Below are positions 44,201-53,800 of a DNA stretch of 64,000 bases, one piece after another. The notes below the pieces were generated by a model. That model did not search any database. It worked only from the letters and a program-made list of their open reading frames with translations, and had not been told where the DNA came from. Made by a program: the position numbers and the translations under genes. Origin of the DNA: Arctopsyche grandis (taxonomy: Eukaryota > Arthropoda > Insecta > Trichoptera > Hydropsychidae); NCBI RefSeq assembly GCF_051622035.1, contig NC_135357.1:20078256-20142255 (forward strand), given 5' to 3'. Within the stretch, counting starts at the first letter, position 1; each line of letters begins with the position of its first letter.

Positions 44201-47200
44201 CATATTCTGCAATACGATTAAAAAGTATTTTTATAAAATAAGAAAATATTGGATACGGTTGAGAACCCCTGACATTTAAACTAGTTCAATGTAATCTGCA
44301 GTTTATACGCTTAAAAGGTTTTTTTTTTCAATTTAAATAAGTAAATATTGGATACGGTTGAGAACACCTGTCATTTATACCAATTTAATAACATCCGTGA
44401 TCTACACGATTAAAAGTATCATATAACATACATCTATAGATATATATAATACAATAAAAAGTTACTTTTTCCATTAAAATAGGAAAATTTAGGACTTTTG
44501 AACATTTTGTCGCTTGAACGTTATTTCCGTGAACATTTTGTCGCGTGAACCAATTGTCGCGTGAACATTTTGTCGCGGGTACATTTTGTCAGTGCACTAA
44601 TTGTCGGGTACATTTTGTCGTTGAACCTTTTGGACTTGAACCAATTGTCGTGTAACCGGATTGGATGACCAATAACTACGCAAAGAATTTTTACGCACTA
44701 ATCCCATTATAATGAAAAAACCGAAAACTTTTTGCATTTCTTTGACAGTAACGTCAGTCCATTTTAAACTATGAGCATAAATTTTAAATATATTGGCATT
44801 CACTCTTTGATACGTATTGGTTTCGAAAACGATTTTTTCAAAAAAATCATTATCAATAAATAACGAAGTTATATCCGGAATGCTTTATGGATCTTCGGGA
44901 AAAACTTTTACCCCAGCGATGCCTTCAAAACATTCATTCACTCTGACTTGATCAAAATCTGACCAATCAATAGAAATATCGTCTTCTTCTGTGCTAGTAG
45001 ATGAAGATGAAGATACGCGCATTACTCGCACACCTTGTGGTCTTTCAAAATTAGAATCATCACTCACTGAACTTTCACTTATTTCGGATATACTGTTTTG
45101 ACAATTTTCTTCTAAATCATCCATTTTTAAGATGGAAAAATTCAAAATTCAAATTCAAAAAAATTAACGAAAAAATGAAAAAGTTTACGGAAACAATTGA
45201 ACTAATGCAACGGAGTTGCAACAAAAACCAATAAATAATAATGTAGCGAGAAAATTTTTTGTACCCAACATTACTAATGTTTATTATTTGTGACAATTTT
45301 TTTCCTAGTAAAGTCACCTTTTGTCTTTGAAATGCGCAAAGCCGCCGATGCACGTGTTTGAAAAGCGAAAACGGAGTGTTTATATATTTGTAAAACATTA
45401 TTTTTGCGTAATTTTGCATTCGCAAAAAATATCGTAGCATACCGTGTTGGTTGTTTATCACTGAAATTTTGCACTGACAGTACGCGTACATCAACGTTTA
45501 CGAGTAGGAACTCTAGTCAGCGTAATATTTGAATTAAAAATTCTGTACAATAGGAATTTTGAATGAGATCTTGTATATAATTACTGAAACTCAATTATAT
45601 AGACAGAACATTTAAAAAAAGAGCAAAAGTTTAAGTATAAGTTATTAAAAAATTATACTTTTTCTTTTTGTTCGATAAGTGTGTGAAATACGAGATTTAA
45701 TTTTTTTTTTTTCAAAACAATATTTTTCAAACCCTAGTAGTTAGAGATTAAATCATTATTATCAGAGATTAAAATATTAAAACGCGCATATGTACGCAAT
45801 CCCGTCCCCAAGCTATCGAAATGAAACGCGCACATATGCGCGCCCCGACGCCTGGTCAAAATTTCAAAACGCGCATAATATATGCGCGCCCCGGGGTCAC
45901 CGTGTTAACAGTTAATCTACTTGAAGTCAAATTTCATTCTTAATCAATTAAATCGTAAACAATAATAACAAATTTAAATTACCGGAATTATCGTCCCATG
46001 CAGATTTAGTGGTTTGAGAAGCTGCCATAGCTAAATATTCTGCTTTACGAGTTTCCCACAATTTATATACCTGTAATAATAAAAATGGTAAATAACAATA
46101 AATGTACATATGTACGTCCATACAAATAAATATGTATGTATGTACATACATACATATATCACGAATTTCGACCATTAAGTCGTTTGGATAAAAATAAAGT
46201 ACATATGTACAATAATTGTCGAATGTGCAATATTTTATTTATCTACCTGATTACATTTCTCAGAAAGTTTTTCGATGTTTCCATTTATTTCAGAAAGTTG
46301 TCCCTTATTATTTTGAACATCTTGAGTTTTATTTTCAACAATTGCTTTTGCAGATTCGATCTGTAAAAAAATATAACTTTGTTGTTCAAAACAGAAAATA
46401 CGTAAATAAATTAACAATAATAAGCCACAAAAAACACAAATTTCTGATACAATATGATCTGTAATATATACAATATATGTAAGATGAATAATTAAAAAAC
46501 AAACCTTTTCCCTTAGTTGTTTCAACACAAGTTCCATATTATTAAATTTGTTCACACCATCATCTCCAGATGAAAGTTCACCAGATTTGATCTAAAATCC
46601 AAAAATGAAAATAGTTATTATTTTACTTTACTTAAACTCAAACAAAATTCAATAATAACCTTAGCATCCAAGTGTGCCTTTTCTTGATTTAATGCAATTT
46701 GTTTTGCATTTAATTCCTTAATAGATGCTTTCAATTTAGCCATTTCTTGCATAGACGTATCTCTCGTGGACCTAAGAAAACATTGAATATTTATAAGCAA
46801 AAGCGTCAAACTGAAGAACTTTTTCTTTTCTTTTTCTTTTCTGAACTTTTCTTTTACATATGTATGTATGTACATACATACATACATATGTAAAATATTA
46901 TTTACATTATGATACAGAATAATATATTTGTAAAATATTATTTAGATTATGATACAGAATAATATTTATATAAAAATAAATTATATCACGCCAAAACGTC
47001 AACAAAGAAAAGTGACACATTTTTTTCGTAAATGTCTGATTGTTAATACAATGTAATCCACTTTTCTCGGTTAAAGTTATATATGTACATATAATATATA
47101 AAGTTATATTAAAAACAGGTTTCTAAATATAAAGATATATTAAATCATATTGCTCTAACCTCATGCCATCAATTGTAGATTTTACATCTGCAACACTGAC

Positions 47201-50200
47201 TCTCGTATCGACGATACTCTGTGTAAGTTCTCTGACTCTATTGTTGACAGTTGTTAATTCAATGCTCAAGTGCTGATTTTTACCTTTCAAAGCAAGTAGC
47301 TTTTCTTGTTCTTGATTTCTCAACATTTGTAGTTCTTGAGTTCTTTAAAAAATTTACTTATTAAGCTTTGGTGAAAAATGTTTGCTACAAGACAATATAA
47401 ATAAAGTAACAATAATAATACCTCTTAGTTTCCCACTCCAGTTGGCACTGACGTTCCATTTCTTTTCTAGCTATATCACGTCTTTCCTATATTTAAACAA
47501 AATTAATCAGAATATGAAAAAAATAAGATCGACTAAAAGAAAAATACAACTAAACAAGAAAATATACACAAAGCTAATAGAATAAATACATATTAAGTGC
47601 GGACAAGGATTAAAAATATATATGTGGAGAGGATGGTGCTCAACAAGGTTACCCATGCATTTGTGTCTAAAAATAAAGTACATTATTAGTCTTTGTAATC
47701 TAAAATAAGCGTTGAAGATAGAAGAACATGCTAGGATATACATAGTTTTGCAAATCGGAAAAATAGCCATATGCTTCATATCAATGAGTGCTCAATGACC
47801 TGTTCTTCTTTTTGTTTCTTTTTGATTTCCTCTTGTTCTCTTTTTTGAATTTCCAATCGCAGCTTTTCTCGTCTCTCTGCTTCCTCTCTTTCTTTCCTTT
47901 CCCTTTCAGCCTATAGTAAATATGTATGAGAATTTAATTATAAATACCAATATATATGTATATATATATATATATTATTATAATATTAAAATACACAAAA
48001 ATGCTCTTTTGAAAGTAACATATAGGTAACTATTGATTTAGGTATGACTAATATAAGCAAACCTGTTCTCTTTGAGCTTCCTCTTGGGCAGCCTAAACAT
48101 TTAATATATTAAAAAACACATACACACAAAATTAATTCTTAATACATGAATTTCAATAATTTAATCTAAAATTTGTAATATTTGCTTGTCTGTTATTCCA
48201 TATTAATCATTTTTACATAATAAATAAAAAATAATAACATAACGAACGTAAACCAATAATTAAATTATAAAAAAAATATTGTTATACAAACCTGTTTATA
48301 TTTGAATATTAAATATATAATATAAATTTTGTATCTAATAACATAAACTATATTTTTCTATAAAATATTCACCAATATTTTTAAAAACCAACATATGACC
48401 AACATGAATTACTCACTTTTTCCTTCATTTGCACTTCTAACAAAGCTGCTCTCCGTCTTTCCAACTCAGCCTGTCCACGATCAAAATTTTCTTTTCTTTT
48501 ATCCTCATAAGAAACTTGACTCCCGGGGCTCAAAAGTGAATCGCGTCTAAAGCATTTTTATATTTCAATATTCAATTATATAATATAAACAATATTAACG
48601 ATAAAATAAACTTTTTAAAGCATAGTACATATATGTACATATGTATGTATTTAAATATGAATGTATGCAGTTCATACCTAAAAATTGGTGGCACAAGTTC
48701 TGGGGGTAATTTCATTGGTACTGTTTCACCAGTAGCACCCAATTCACATAAATACATGGCAAGAACAAACTCATCACACCCTGAAAATAATTACAATTAT
48801 TTTTTTATTTGATAAACATTATACAATATATAATGTATGTATGTGATGATTTTATAGATAAATCACAGTTACAAAACATTTCTACCACGAGAGATCCATT
48901 GAGTTTAAAATATGACAAAGCTATTGCACAAATCTATAGTCTAAAAATATCGAAATATGAAGAAAAAAAAGGTGCTATTTCGGCCAAACAAAGTGAGATC
49001 AATACACAATCGGAGCCCCTTTAACTATAGTATAATAAATTATGTGTACTTAGTAAATTCAATATTTATAGTTGAATTAATACATATTATAATACCTAAA
49101 TTTCCATCAGAGTCGAGATCAGCCATTGCCCAAATACGAGCCAAAGTAGCTTGAGGTAGTCTTGATTGAAGCATAATATTTCTAGCTTGAGGTCCGCTCA
49201 AGTATCCTGTCTTTGCTCTATCAGTAGTATTAAATAGTTGAGTGAATTTCAATCGTGAAGCTTGAGGAACTGCCCATTCAACTGGAAAAGATGGCATTGC
49301 AACGACACCAGAACCATCTGCAGGTGGACTCAACATCGAAGCGGGCAAAGGTGTCGAAGTAATTGGTGGAACTACACTGGGAGGGCTAGATATTTGTGGA
49401 AATGAAGAATTCGGAGCTGAACCCAACCCTTGTAATATATTTTGAGAAGGTTGAGAAGACTGAGATACGTTGGGAATCAATTGAGGAATACTTTGCACCA
49501 ATGGTGAAGCTTGTGCAACAGGCAACATTGGTTGCACAAGAGGAGCGTTTTGCATCAGCGGTTGTGTAACAATAGGTTGACCAGTAGGTATAAGCGTTTG
49601 AACTGATGAGAGTAAAGGTTGATTAGATTGTAAAATTGATTGAGTTGGTTGAATTAACGGATGAGTTGGTTGCATCAACGGTTGAGTTGGTTGCATTAAT
49701 GGTTGAGTTGGTTGCATCATTGGTTGAGTTGGTTGCATCATTGGTTGAGTTGGTTGCATCACTGGTTGAGTTGGTTGCATCATTGGTTGAGTTGGTTGCA
49801 TCATTGGTTGAGTTGGTAGCATCACTGGTTGAGTCGGTTGCATTAATGGTTGACCAATAGATGTCATAGATTGAATCAATGGCTGAGAAGGTGGAATTAT
49901 CGGCTGCCCAGTTGTAATTAGTGGCTGACTGCCTTGCATCATAGGTTGGCTGTTAGAAATCATCGGTTGAGATACAATTGGTGCCATCAAAGGTTGAGAA
50001 GGTGGTAAGATTGGAGCAGCAACCAATGGAGCCATTTGTGGAGGTGGAATCGGTTTAATGGGTTGAGCTGAAGGAGGTGTTATAGGCTTCATGGGTGGTG
50101 ATATAATTCCAGAACCTAAGTAAATCAATATATTAATAATTTATATGTACGTATAGATAGATCATTAATATATGTATGTATATAGCACTTAAATAAGTAA

Positions 50201-51000
50201 TACCGGGTGGATTTAAAGATGTCACCAAACTTGGAGGAAGAGCTTTCGGGACTTCAACACCATGGAGTTTTAAATTTATAACCTAATAAAAATTCATTGA
50301 TTACATTCAATTGAACAACAGTGGAATTCAAGTAAAATTAAAAGACATCCATAATACAAAGAATATATCACCTTGCAAGCAATAGAGAATTCTTTTAGGT
50401 CAAGCTTTCCATCAGCATTTGTATCGGATAGAAACCAAATTGCACCAAGAATCGGTGGCGGCAGTTGAGACTGCGTATGAAAAATAACAAATATTACAAA
50501 ACACAAATTTTTAACATTTGGAAAAACCTTGGGTCAAATAGAACCAATGAATTCAGGAAAAAACAGAAATATACTAGAGATTCAGAAAATAACCACGATC
50601 CCAGTAATTCAAGTTTTGTAACAAAAATATTTAACAGGATTTTATTCATTAAGTACGTATTTATAACCAATTAAAAACTATATGAGTATACACACCATAT
50701 GTTTGAACAAATACAATATATTTCAATACAGTACAACGAATTTCAATAAAATGATCTAGTATTACCGAAGAACAGTTTAAATATCTCAACTACTAGTACA
50801 TACACGTAACCATCAAACCAAATGAACCATCAGACCAGTATGAAATTAAAAAATTATCTAAATAAAACACTTTGTACCTGAAGCATGAATCTCTTAGCTT
50901 GTTCACCGCCGACCATACCATTTACTGGACCGAGTGATCTAAAATGTTCAGCAAATTTGACATGCTCATGAGGCTGGATAATCCATGGATCAGTAGCCAT
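38273..51000 (-). CDS. Dap160: Intersectin / Dap160 endocytic scaffold (2 EH, coiled coil, 4 SH3)
   Basis: Coding exons, 5' to 3' on the minus strand: 51000-50878, 50470-50372, 50282-50204, 50115-49096, 48780-48678, 48546-48417, 48092-48063, 47910-47800, 47486-47422, 47342-47160, 46771-46660, 46591-46505, 46360-46247, 46070-45983, 41373-41275, 41195-41043, 40946-40833, 40760-40698, 40594-40523, 40327-40195, 40108-39976, 39557-39349, 39103-38968, 38894-38802, 38733-38625, 38340-38273. All introns are GT-AG and the phases close: 3726 bases, 1241 residues. EH1 covers about 5-90 (EF-hand [13 protein letters not shown]) and EH2 about 375-470 ([13 protein letters not shown]). A Gln/Met/Pro repeat linker lies between. 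Coiled coil about 475-780. SH3 domains: about 820-879, 950-1005 ([20 protein letters not shown]), 1097-1152 ([21 protein letters not shown]) and 1184-1238. It links dynamin, synaptojanin and Eps15 at endocytic sites. Four SH3 domains and no DH-PH-C2 tail match the insect protein. Confidence 0.95.
39180..39345 (+). repeat. Dispersed repeat inside a Dap160 intron
   Basis: It matches 19846-20065 without the AC run: CGATAGGAATTTCAGTAACC, GAAACTAAGTTTCAGTTTGA, GACCAACGGTGTC, then GAGTTCGAATCATTCAAAAT, TTCGCATGATCACAAAACTT and ACATAGATAAAGTAAAAAT. It fills most of the 39104-39348 intron and reaches within a few bases of the acceptor side of the exon ending at 39349. Confidence 0.75.
42073..42097. 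repeat. (GGTCA)5, TCAGG telomere-type run
   Basis: Five perfect units. The beetle telomeric unit TCAGG is the same repeat in another phase. With the copy at 42822-42844 it is either the insertion target or a target duplication. Confidence 0.8.
42098..42666 (+). pseudogene. R1-clade ORF2 C-terminal fragment with CCHC-type finger
   Basis: The frame open to the stop at 42666 has [37 protein letters not shown], then [20 protein letters not shown] (the C-x2-C-x7-8-H-x4-C finger after the reverse transcriptase) and [11 protein letters not shown]. This order is the C-terminal third of R1, TRAS and LOA-type ORF2. Reverse transcriptase and endonuclease are lost by 5' truncation. The surviving frame has no stops. 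Confidence 0.88.
42098..42821 (+). mobile_element. 5'-truncated R1/TRAS-like retrotransposon between GGTCA repeats
   Basis: It keeps the last roughly 190 codons of ORF2, a 3' UTR with TTTAGTCGGTAAAAATCCGA, and a short A run after GAT. Immediately outside are five GGTCA units (42073-42097) and three GGTCA plus GGTTAGGG (42822-42844). TRAS and SART members of the R1 clade insert into telomeric TTAGG or TCAGG repeats, and such 3' UTRs with the GTCGGTAAAAA(T/C)CCGA stem are typical of the clade. Confidence 0.85.
42822..42844. repeat. (GGTCA)3 followed by GGTTAGGG
   Basis: It directly follows the A run of the R1-like element. The last unit is TTAGG-like, giving both TCAGG and TTAGG variants at one spot. 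Confidence 0.75.
42950..45145 (-). pseudogene. piggyBac transposase (DDE_Tnp_1_7 type), broken
   Basis: The N-terminal part starts at 45145 with an acidic Ser-rich stretch ([20 protein letters not shown]), has an in-frame TAA at 44885-44887, then continues in the same frame as [20 protein letters not shown] and [16 protein letters not shown] to SYWSSNP at about 44656. The foldback element follows. Coding resumes near 43590 with [20 protein letters not shown], a TQPSTS repeat and a TGA at 43124-43126, then in frame the C-terminal cysteine domain [28 protein letters not shown], stop at 42950. The central part with the catalytic aspartates is missing, so there are two nonsense codons and a core deletion. 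Known piggyBac proteins are about 550-600 residues. Confidence 0.88.
43591..44655. mobile_element. Foldback element with iterated CGACAAAATGT motifs
   Basis: Ends are GCGACAATTGGTTCAAGTCC on the left and its reverse complement on the right (ACACGACAATTGG from the right). Arms of about 450-500 bp each carry repeated (G)CGACAAAATGT(A/T)C and GACAATTAGT motifs at the outer ends and GGTGTTCTCAACCG(C/T)ATC segments inside. About 1.07 kb, no ORF. It occupies the place of the missing transposase core. The first codons of the minus-strand frame continuing from 44656 (RQLVQVQKV) are the element's arm. Confidence 0.8.
46888..46972. repeat. Two-copy tandem duplication in a Dap160 intron
   Basis: GTAAAATATTATTTA(C/G)ATTA followed by TGATACAGAATAATAT occurs twice in direct order with one or two differences. 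Confidence 0.8.
49636..49860 (-). repeat. Coding 21-bp tandem repeat in the EH1-EH2 linker of Dap160
   Basis: About ten heptapeptide units ([21 protein letters not shown]) are encoded by 21-base units with very high nucleotide identity. The plus-strand frame 49636-49860 (LVELVAS repeats) is its antisense shadow. Copy number is likely polymorphic. The linker is a poorly conserved part of the family. Confidence 0.9.
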
Positions 51001-51015
51001 TTTTAATTATGTGCC
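51001..51015 (-). other. Dap160 5' UTR, part of the first coding exon
   Basis: A TTTCAG acceptor on the minus strand ends at 51016, 15 bases before the ATG. The start [16 protein letters not shown] is the usual intersectin N terminus leading into EH1, so no coding exon is missing upstream. Confidence 0.7.
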
Positions 51016-51403
51016 CTGAAATATTAAAAAAGTTCCAATCATTTGTGTCCTATAAGCAATGTTCTAAGCAAAACATTGCAATCGGCATAGTGATAAATTA
51101 TTTTATAGTTTGAATATCTTATTAAAAATTAAATAATATTCAAATGCATTCATAATAACTCCAATAACCTACTTAAAATTTTATTTTTAGCTGGGTCTAA
51201 TTTAATGAATATAATATATTTGGGACTTATATTTATAATACTGACAATAAAACATTTGAAAAAATCATCTTAATAATCAATAGTTTTGAGGTTATGTCGA
51301 ATTAATAATTGATGTTTATAAAAATGTTATTTTGAAATCGTATGGCAAAATTAACTTTTATAATGAATTGGACTACACATAAAATACGAATTATTGGTCT
51401 TAC

Positions 51404-51500
51404 CAGTCCAGAACAGAATCAATTGAAAAAAAAGTCTCAACGCACAAAATACGGATCTGACGTCCGTGGGACTGACAGTGCGTCAGTTGTGGTAAACCAT
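51404..51500 (-). promoter_or_regulatory. Probable Dap160 non-coding first exon and promoter edge
   Basis: On the minus strand a donor GGACTG|GTAAGACC cuts at 51404/51403. The exon above it, with CGCACTGTCAGTCCCACGGA, is less AT-rich than its surroundings. Its 5' limit is a guess. Splicing to 51015 would give the 5' UTR. Confidence 0.5.
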
Positions 51501-51849
51501 TCGATATAATTCTAGCAATTGAACGGACTGTTGAAATATTTCAAGACTAGAATAAATTAAGGTTCAGAAATATGTCCGATGATTCATTGTAGGATAGAAG
51601 GATAGAGAAGTGAAGTCCATCGTATAAAACTTGAAGGACATCTTTATCAAATGATTCAATTTTTCGCAAAAATATTTTATATTAGCATATTTGAAAAAAA
51701 AAGGTACCGGAACTCACTTTTCGTCAAGTTTTTTTATTGGAAAAGATTATATTCAAATTATATTACATACATTATTTGTTTGAAGCATAAAAAATACCGA
51801 GACAAAAAGGTGCCGGAACACCGTTCCACCGCGTTACATGGGAAAAAAC

Positions 51850-52219
51850 GGTCCGTGATGAGCCAGAATGTTAAATTACAGAAAATACAAATATCGGAAG
51901 GCAAAGATCGAAAATCGAAAAATCTTAAGTCGAAAGATCAAAAAAAAGGGTGCATGGTAAACGGTGCATACTCACTTAATTTGCGCCAGCAGGATACAAC
52001 AGGAACAAGAGGAACAGGCTTTTCCTCCCGTATTAATGTGCGCGCGCAGAATACGGGAGGAAAAGCCTGTTCCTCTTGTTCCTGTTGTACCATGCTCGCG
52101 CAAATGAAGTGAGTATGTACCGTTTACCATGCACCCTTTTTTTATCTTTCGATTTTCGATCTTTGCCTTCCGATATTTGTATTTTCTGTAATTTAACATT
52201 CTGGCTCGTCACGTAGACC
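51850..52219. mobile_element. Long foldback MITE, copy 3 (370 bp)
   Basis: Left TCCGTGATGAGCCAGAATGT and right, inverted, GGTCTACGTGACGAGCCAGA define the ends. The arms match copies 1 and 2. It lies just upstream of the Dap160 first exon. Frames 51651-52112 and 51972-52199 overlap it and are not genes. Confidence 0.88.
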
Positions 52220-52879
52220 CGAGAAAAAAGCCCTGCATATTAGTCAAAAAAGTTTCTTTATGCACACATATTATGGAGTAATTAAAATGGTAAAAACAAA
52301 GAAAAGGCGGCAGAAGTGGCTCTATATTTATGAGTACACGCAGGTAGAATAAAGGGTTTTGTTCACCTCCAAAGCCAAAGAAAAATAAAAAAACGCTAGA
52401 AATTTATCAAAAAAAAAAATCACGAGTGAAGTAATTCAGGAGCGTTGTTCAAAATAATGGATTTTATATTTTTTCATAACAACTTAATAAATTTTATTTA
52501 TTGCATTGGTAAAAAAAATCTGTGTGCGCAGCTGACACAAAGCAAGTACTCTGAATCCGACATCAACTCGACAGGTATGAGTAGTCAAAAAGCTACTAAG
52601 GTTTATTGTGTTAACGATTTGAGAGCCTGTTTTTATTTTTTTTTGTAAATTTTTACACAATTTAAATTTTTTTTAAATAATAAACGAAAATATGTATGTA
52701 TATAGCGTTAAATTTCAAATATAAATTCTTCAAAAACCATTTGTTTTCCTTCCCTGAATATGTTATTGATCTTTCATATTATTCTTAACCGCATCACTCC
52801 AAATACATTTTATTCTGGCCATATCTTCAAAAGAATATATACATAGGGTAATCGGACATTTCGGTAATCGGACATAGTC
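52220..52879. other. AT-rich spacer
   Basis: A 67-codon frame at 52445-52648 has no recognisable content. Confidence 0.5.
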
Positions 52880-53035
52880 ATTTGTGAACCAGTCACAGTA
52901 TAACCGGTCGTACTAGATCGGTCACATGTGATCACCCGTCACACTAAAACTGGTCACGAGAAAACTGGTCACACCCTAAAACTGGTCACACCCTAAAATC
53001 GGTCACGAGAAAACTGGTCACTACCTTAAATCGGT
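52880..53035. repeat. CTGGTCAC-motif element, second copy (inverted, partial)
   Basis: GTGAACCAGTCACA, GATCACCCGTCACACTAAAA and then repeated ACTGGTCAC(ACC/GAG) blocks match the reverse complement of 11060-11240. The other arm is missing, so no complete hairpin forms. Confidence 0.7.
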
Positions 53036-53055
53036 CAATCAGTTTCATGATCTAG

Positions 53056-53800
53056 AGAAAAGTGTGTGTGTGTGTGTGTGTATTTTGAGGATATTTTGAA
53101 CACCGTTAGTCCTATCGAACTGAAACTTAGTATCGGTTACTGAAATTCTTATCGATACGACGTAAATTTTTTTCAAATTTTAATGTTGACCGGAAATGAT
53201 ACTTCCCCTTATACATATGTAGGTGTTCTCTTTTTTTAAGTTTTTGAATTCAATTATCTCCCAAACCGCTAACCGAATCAGACTGAAATTTTTTAAATGT
53301 AGTAGAAATTATAAATTTTATACCCTAATATGTTTTTAATATAATTACTTGAACCGGAAGTAGTACTTTTACTATAGAGAATTGAGGTTTTTCGTGTTTT
53401 TCTCAGAAACCTTTAGTTTTATTGAACTAAAATTTCATATCTAGAAGTTTACGCTTAATACCAAGTTATGTATAAAATTTAGTAAGCATCCGTCAACCGA
53501 AAGTGGTAGTTTACTCTTGTTCGATTTTTCTTCCACTTTTTTTTCGACCCCTTAAACATGTGTGCTCTTCACGAAAAAAATAAGTATAATTCTTGTATCA
53601 ATTAGATATAGTGATCTTAATAGCAAAAAAAAATTTAAAAAACATCCGACAACTGGAAGTAGAACTCTTATCTTGTGTGAAATGAAAATGTTATCATATC
53701 CGGTATGTGTGAACGTGTATATAAGATTAATTATCAAATTTGGTATTTTATCCTTTTTATATTCCTCAAATACATAGATAAAGTCGTGGGTAGGTCTAAT
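53056..53800 (-). repeat. Long dispersed repeat, most complete copy
   Basis: 53060-53175 (TG run, GAACACCGTTAGTCCTATCG, GAACTGAAACTTAGTATCGG) is the reverse complement of the 19846 and 39180 copies. It continues on the right through CGCTAACCGAATCAGACTGA and GAAAGTGGTAGT-type segments with three recurring CCGGAAGT(A/G)-like phrases to about 53800. No transposase or reverse transcriptase frame is seen. It could be a non-autonomous element or part of one. Confidence 0.55.

Larger units (their letters stand above)
41529..45908 (-). mobile_element. Dead piggyBac-type element filling a Dap160 intron
   Basis: TTAA lies at both outer edges (41529-41532 and 45905-45908), the piggyBac target duplication. 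Inside it the ends are inverted: on the left CTCTTGGAGCCCGGGGTGTG and, from the right, CACGGTGACCCCGGGGCGCG, then a second matched block GACGCCGGGGCATAT / GGCGTCGGGGCGCGCATAT. A decayed transposase on the minus strand (42950-45145) confirms the class. Two later insertions interrupt it: an R1-like retrotransposon (42098-42821) and a foldback element (43591-44655). It lies in the 41374-45982 intron, in the same orientation as Dap160, and does not touch the exons. Confidence 0.85.

Noticed and set aside
49636-49860. LVELVAS-repeat plus-strand ORF
   Set aside because: It is the antisense of the QPTQPMM repeat in Dap160 exon 4.
38273-51000. A fifth SH3 domain or DH-PH-C2 tail in Dap160
   Set aside because: The frame closes with a stop right after the fourth SH3 ([11 protein letters not shown]) and no further exon signals are seen in 36993-38272.
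51651-52112. 153-codon plus-strand ORF
   Set aside because: It runs through the arm of the long foldback MITE; the same peptide wording appears in frames of the other MITE copies.
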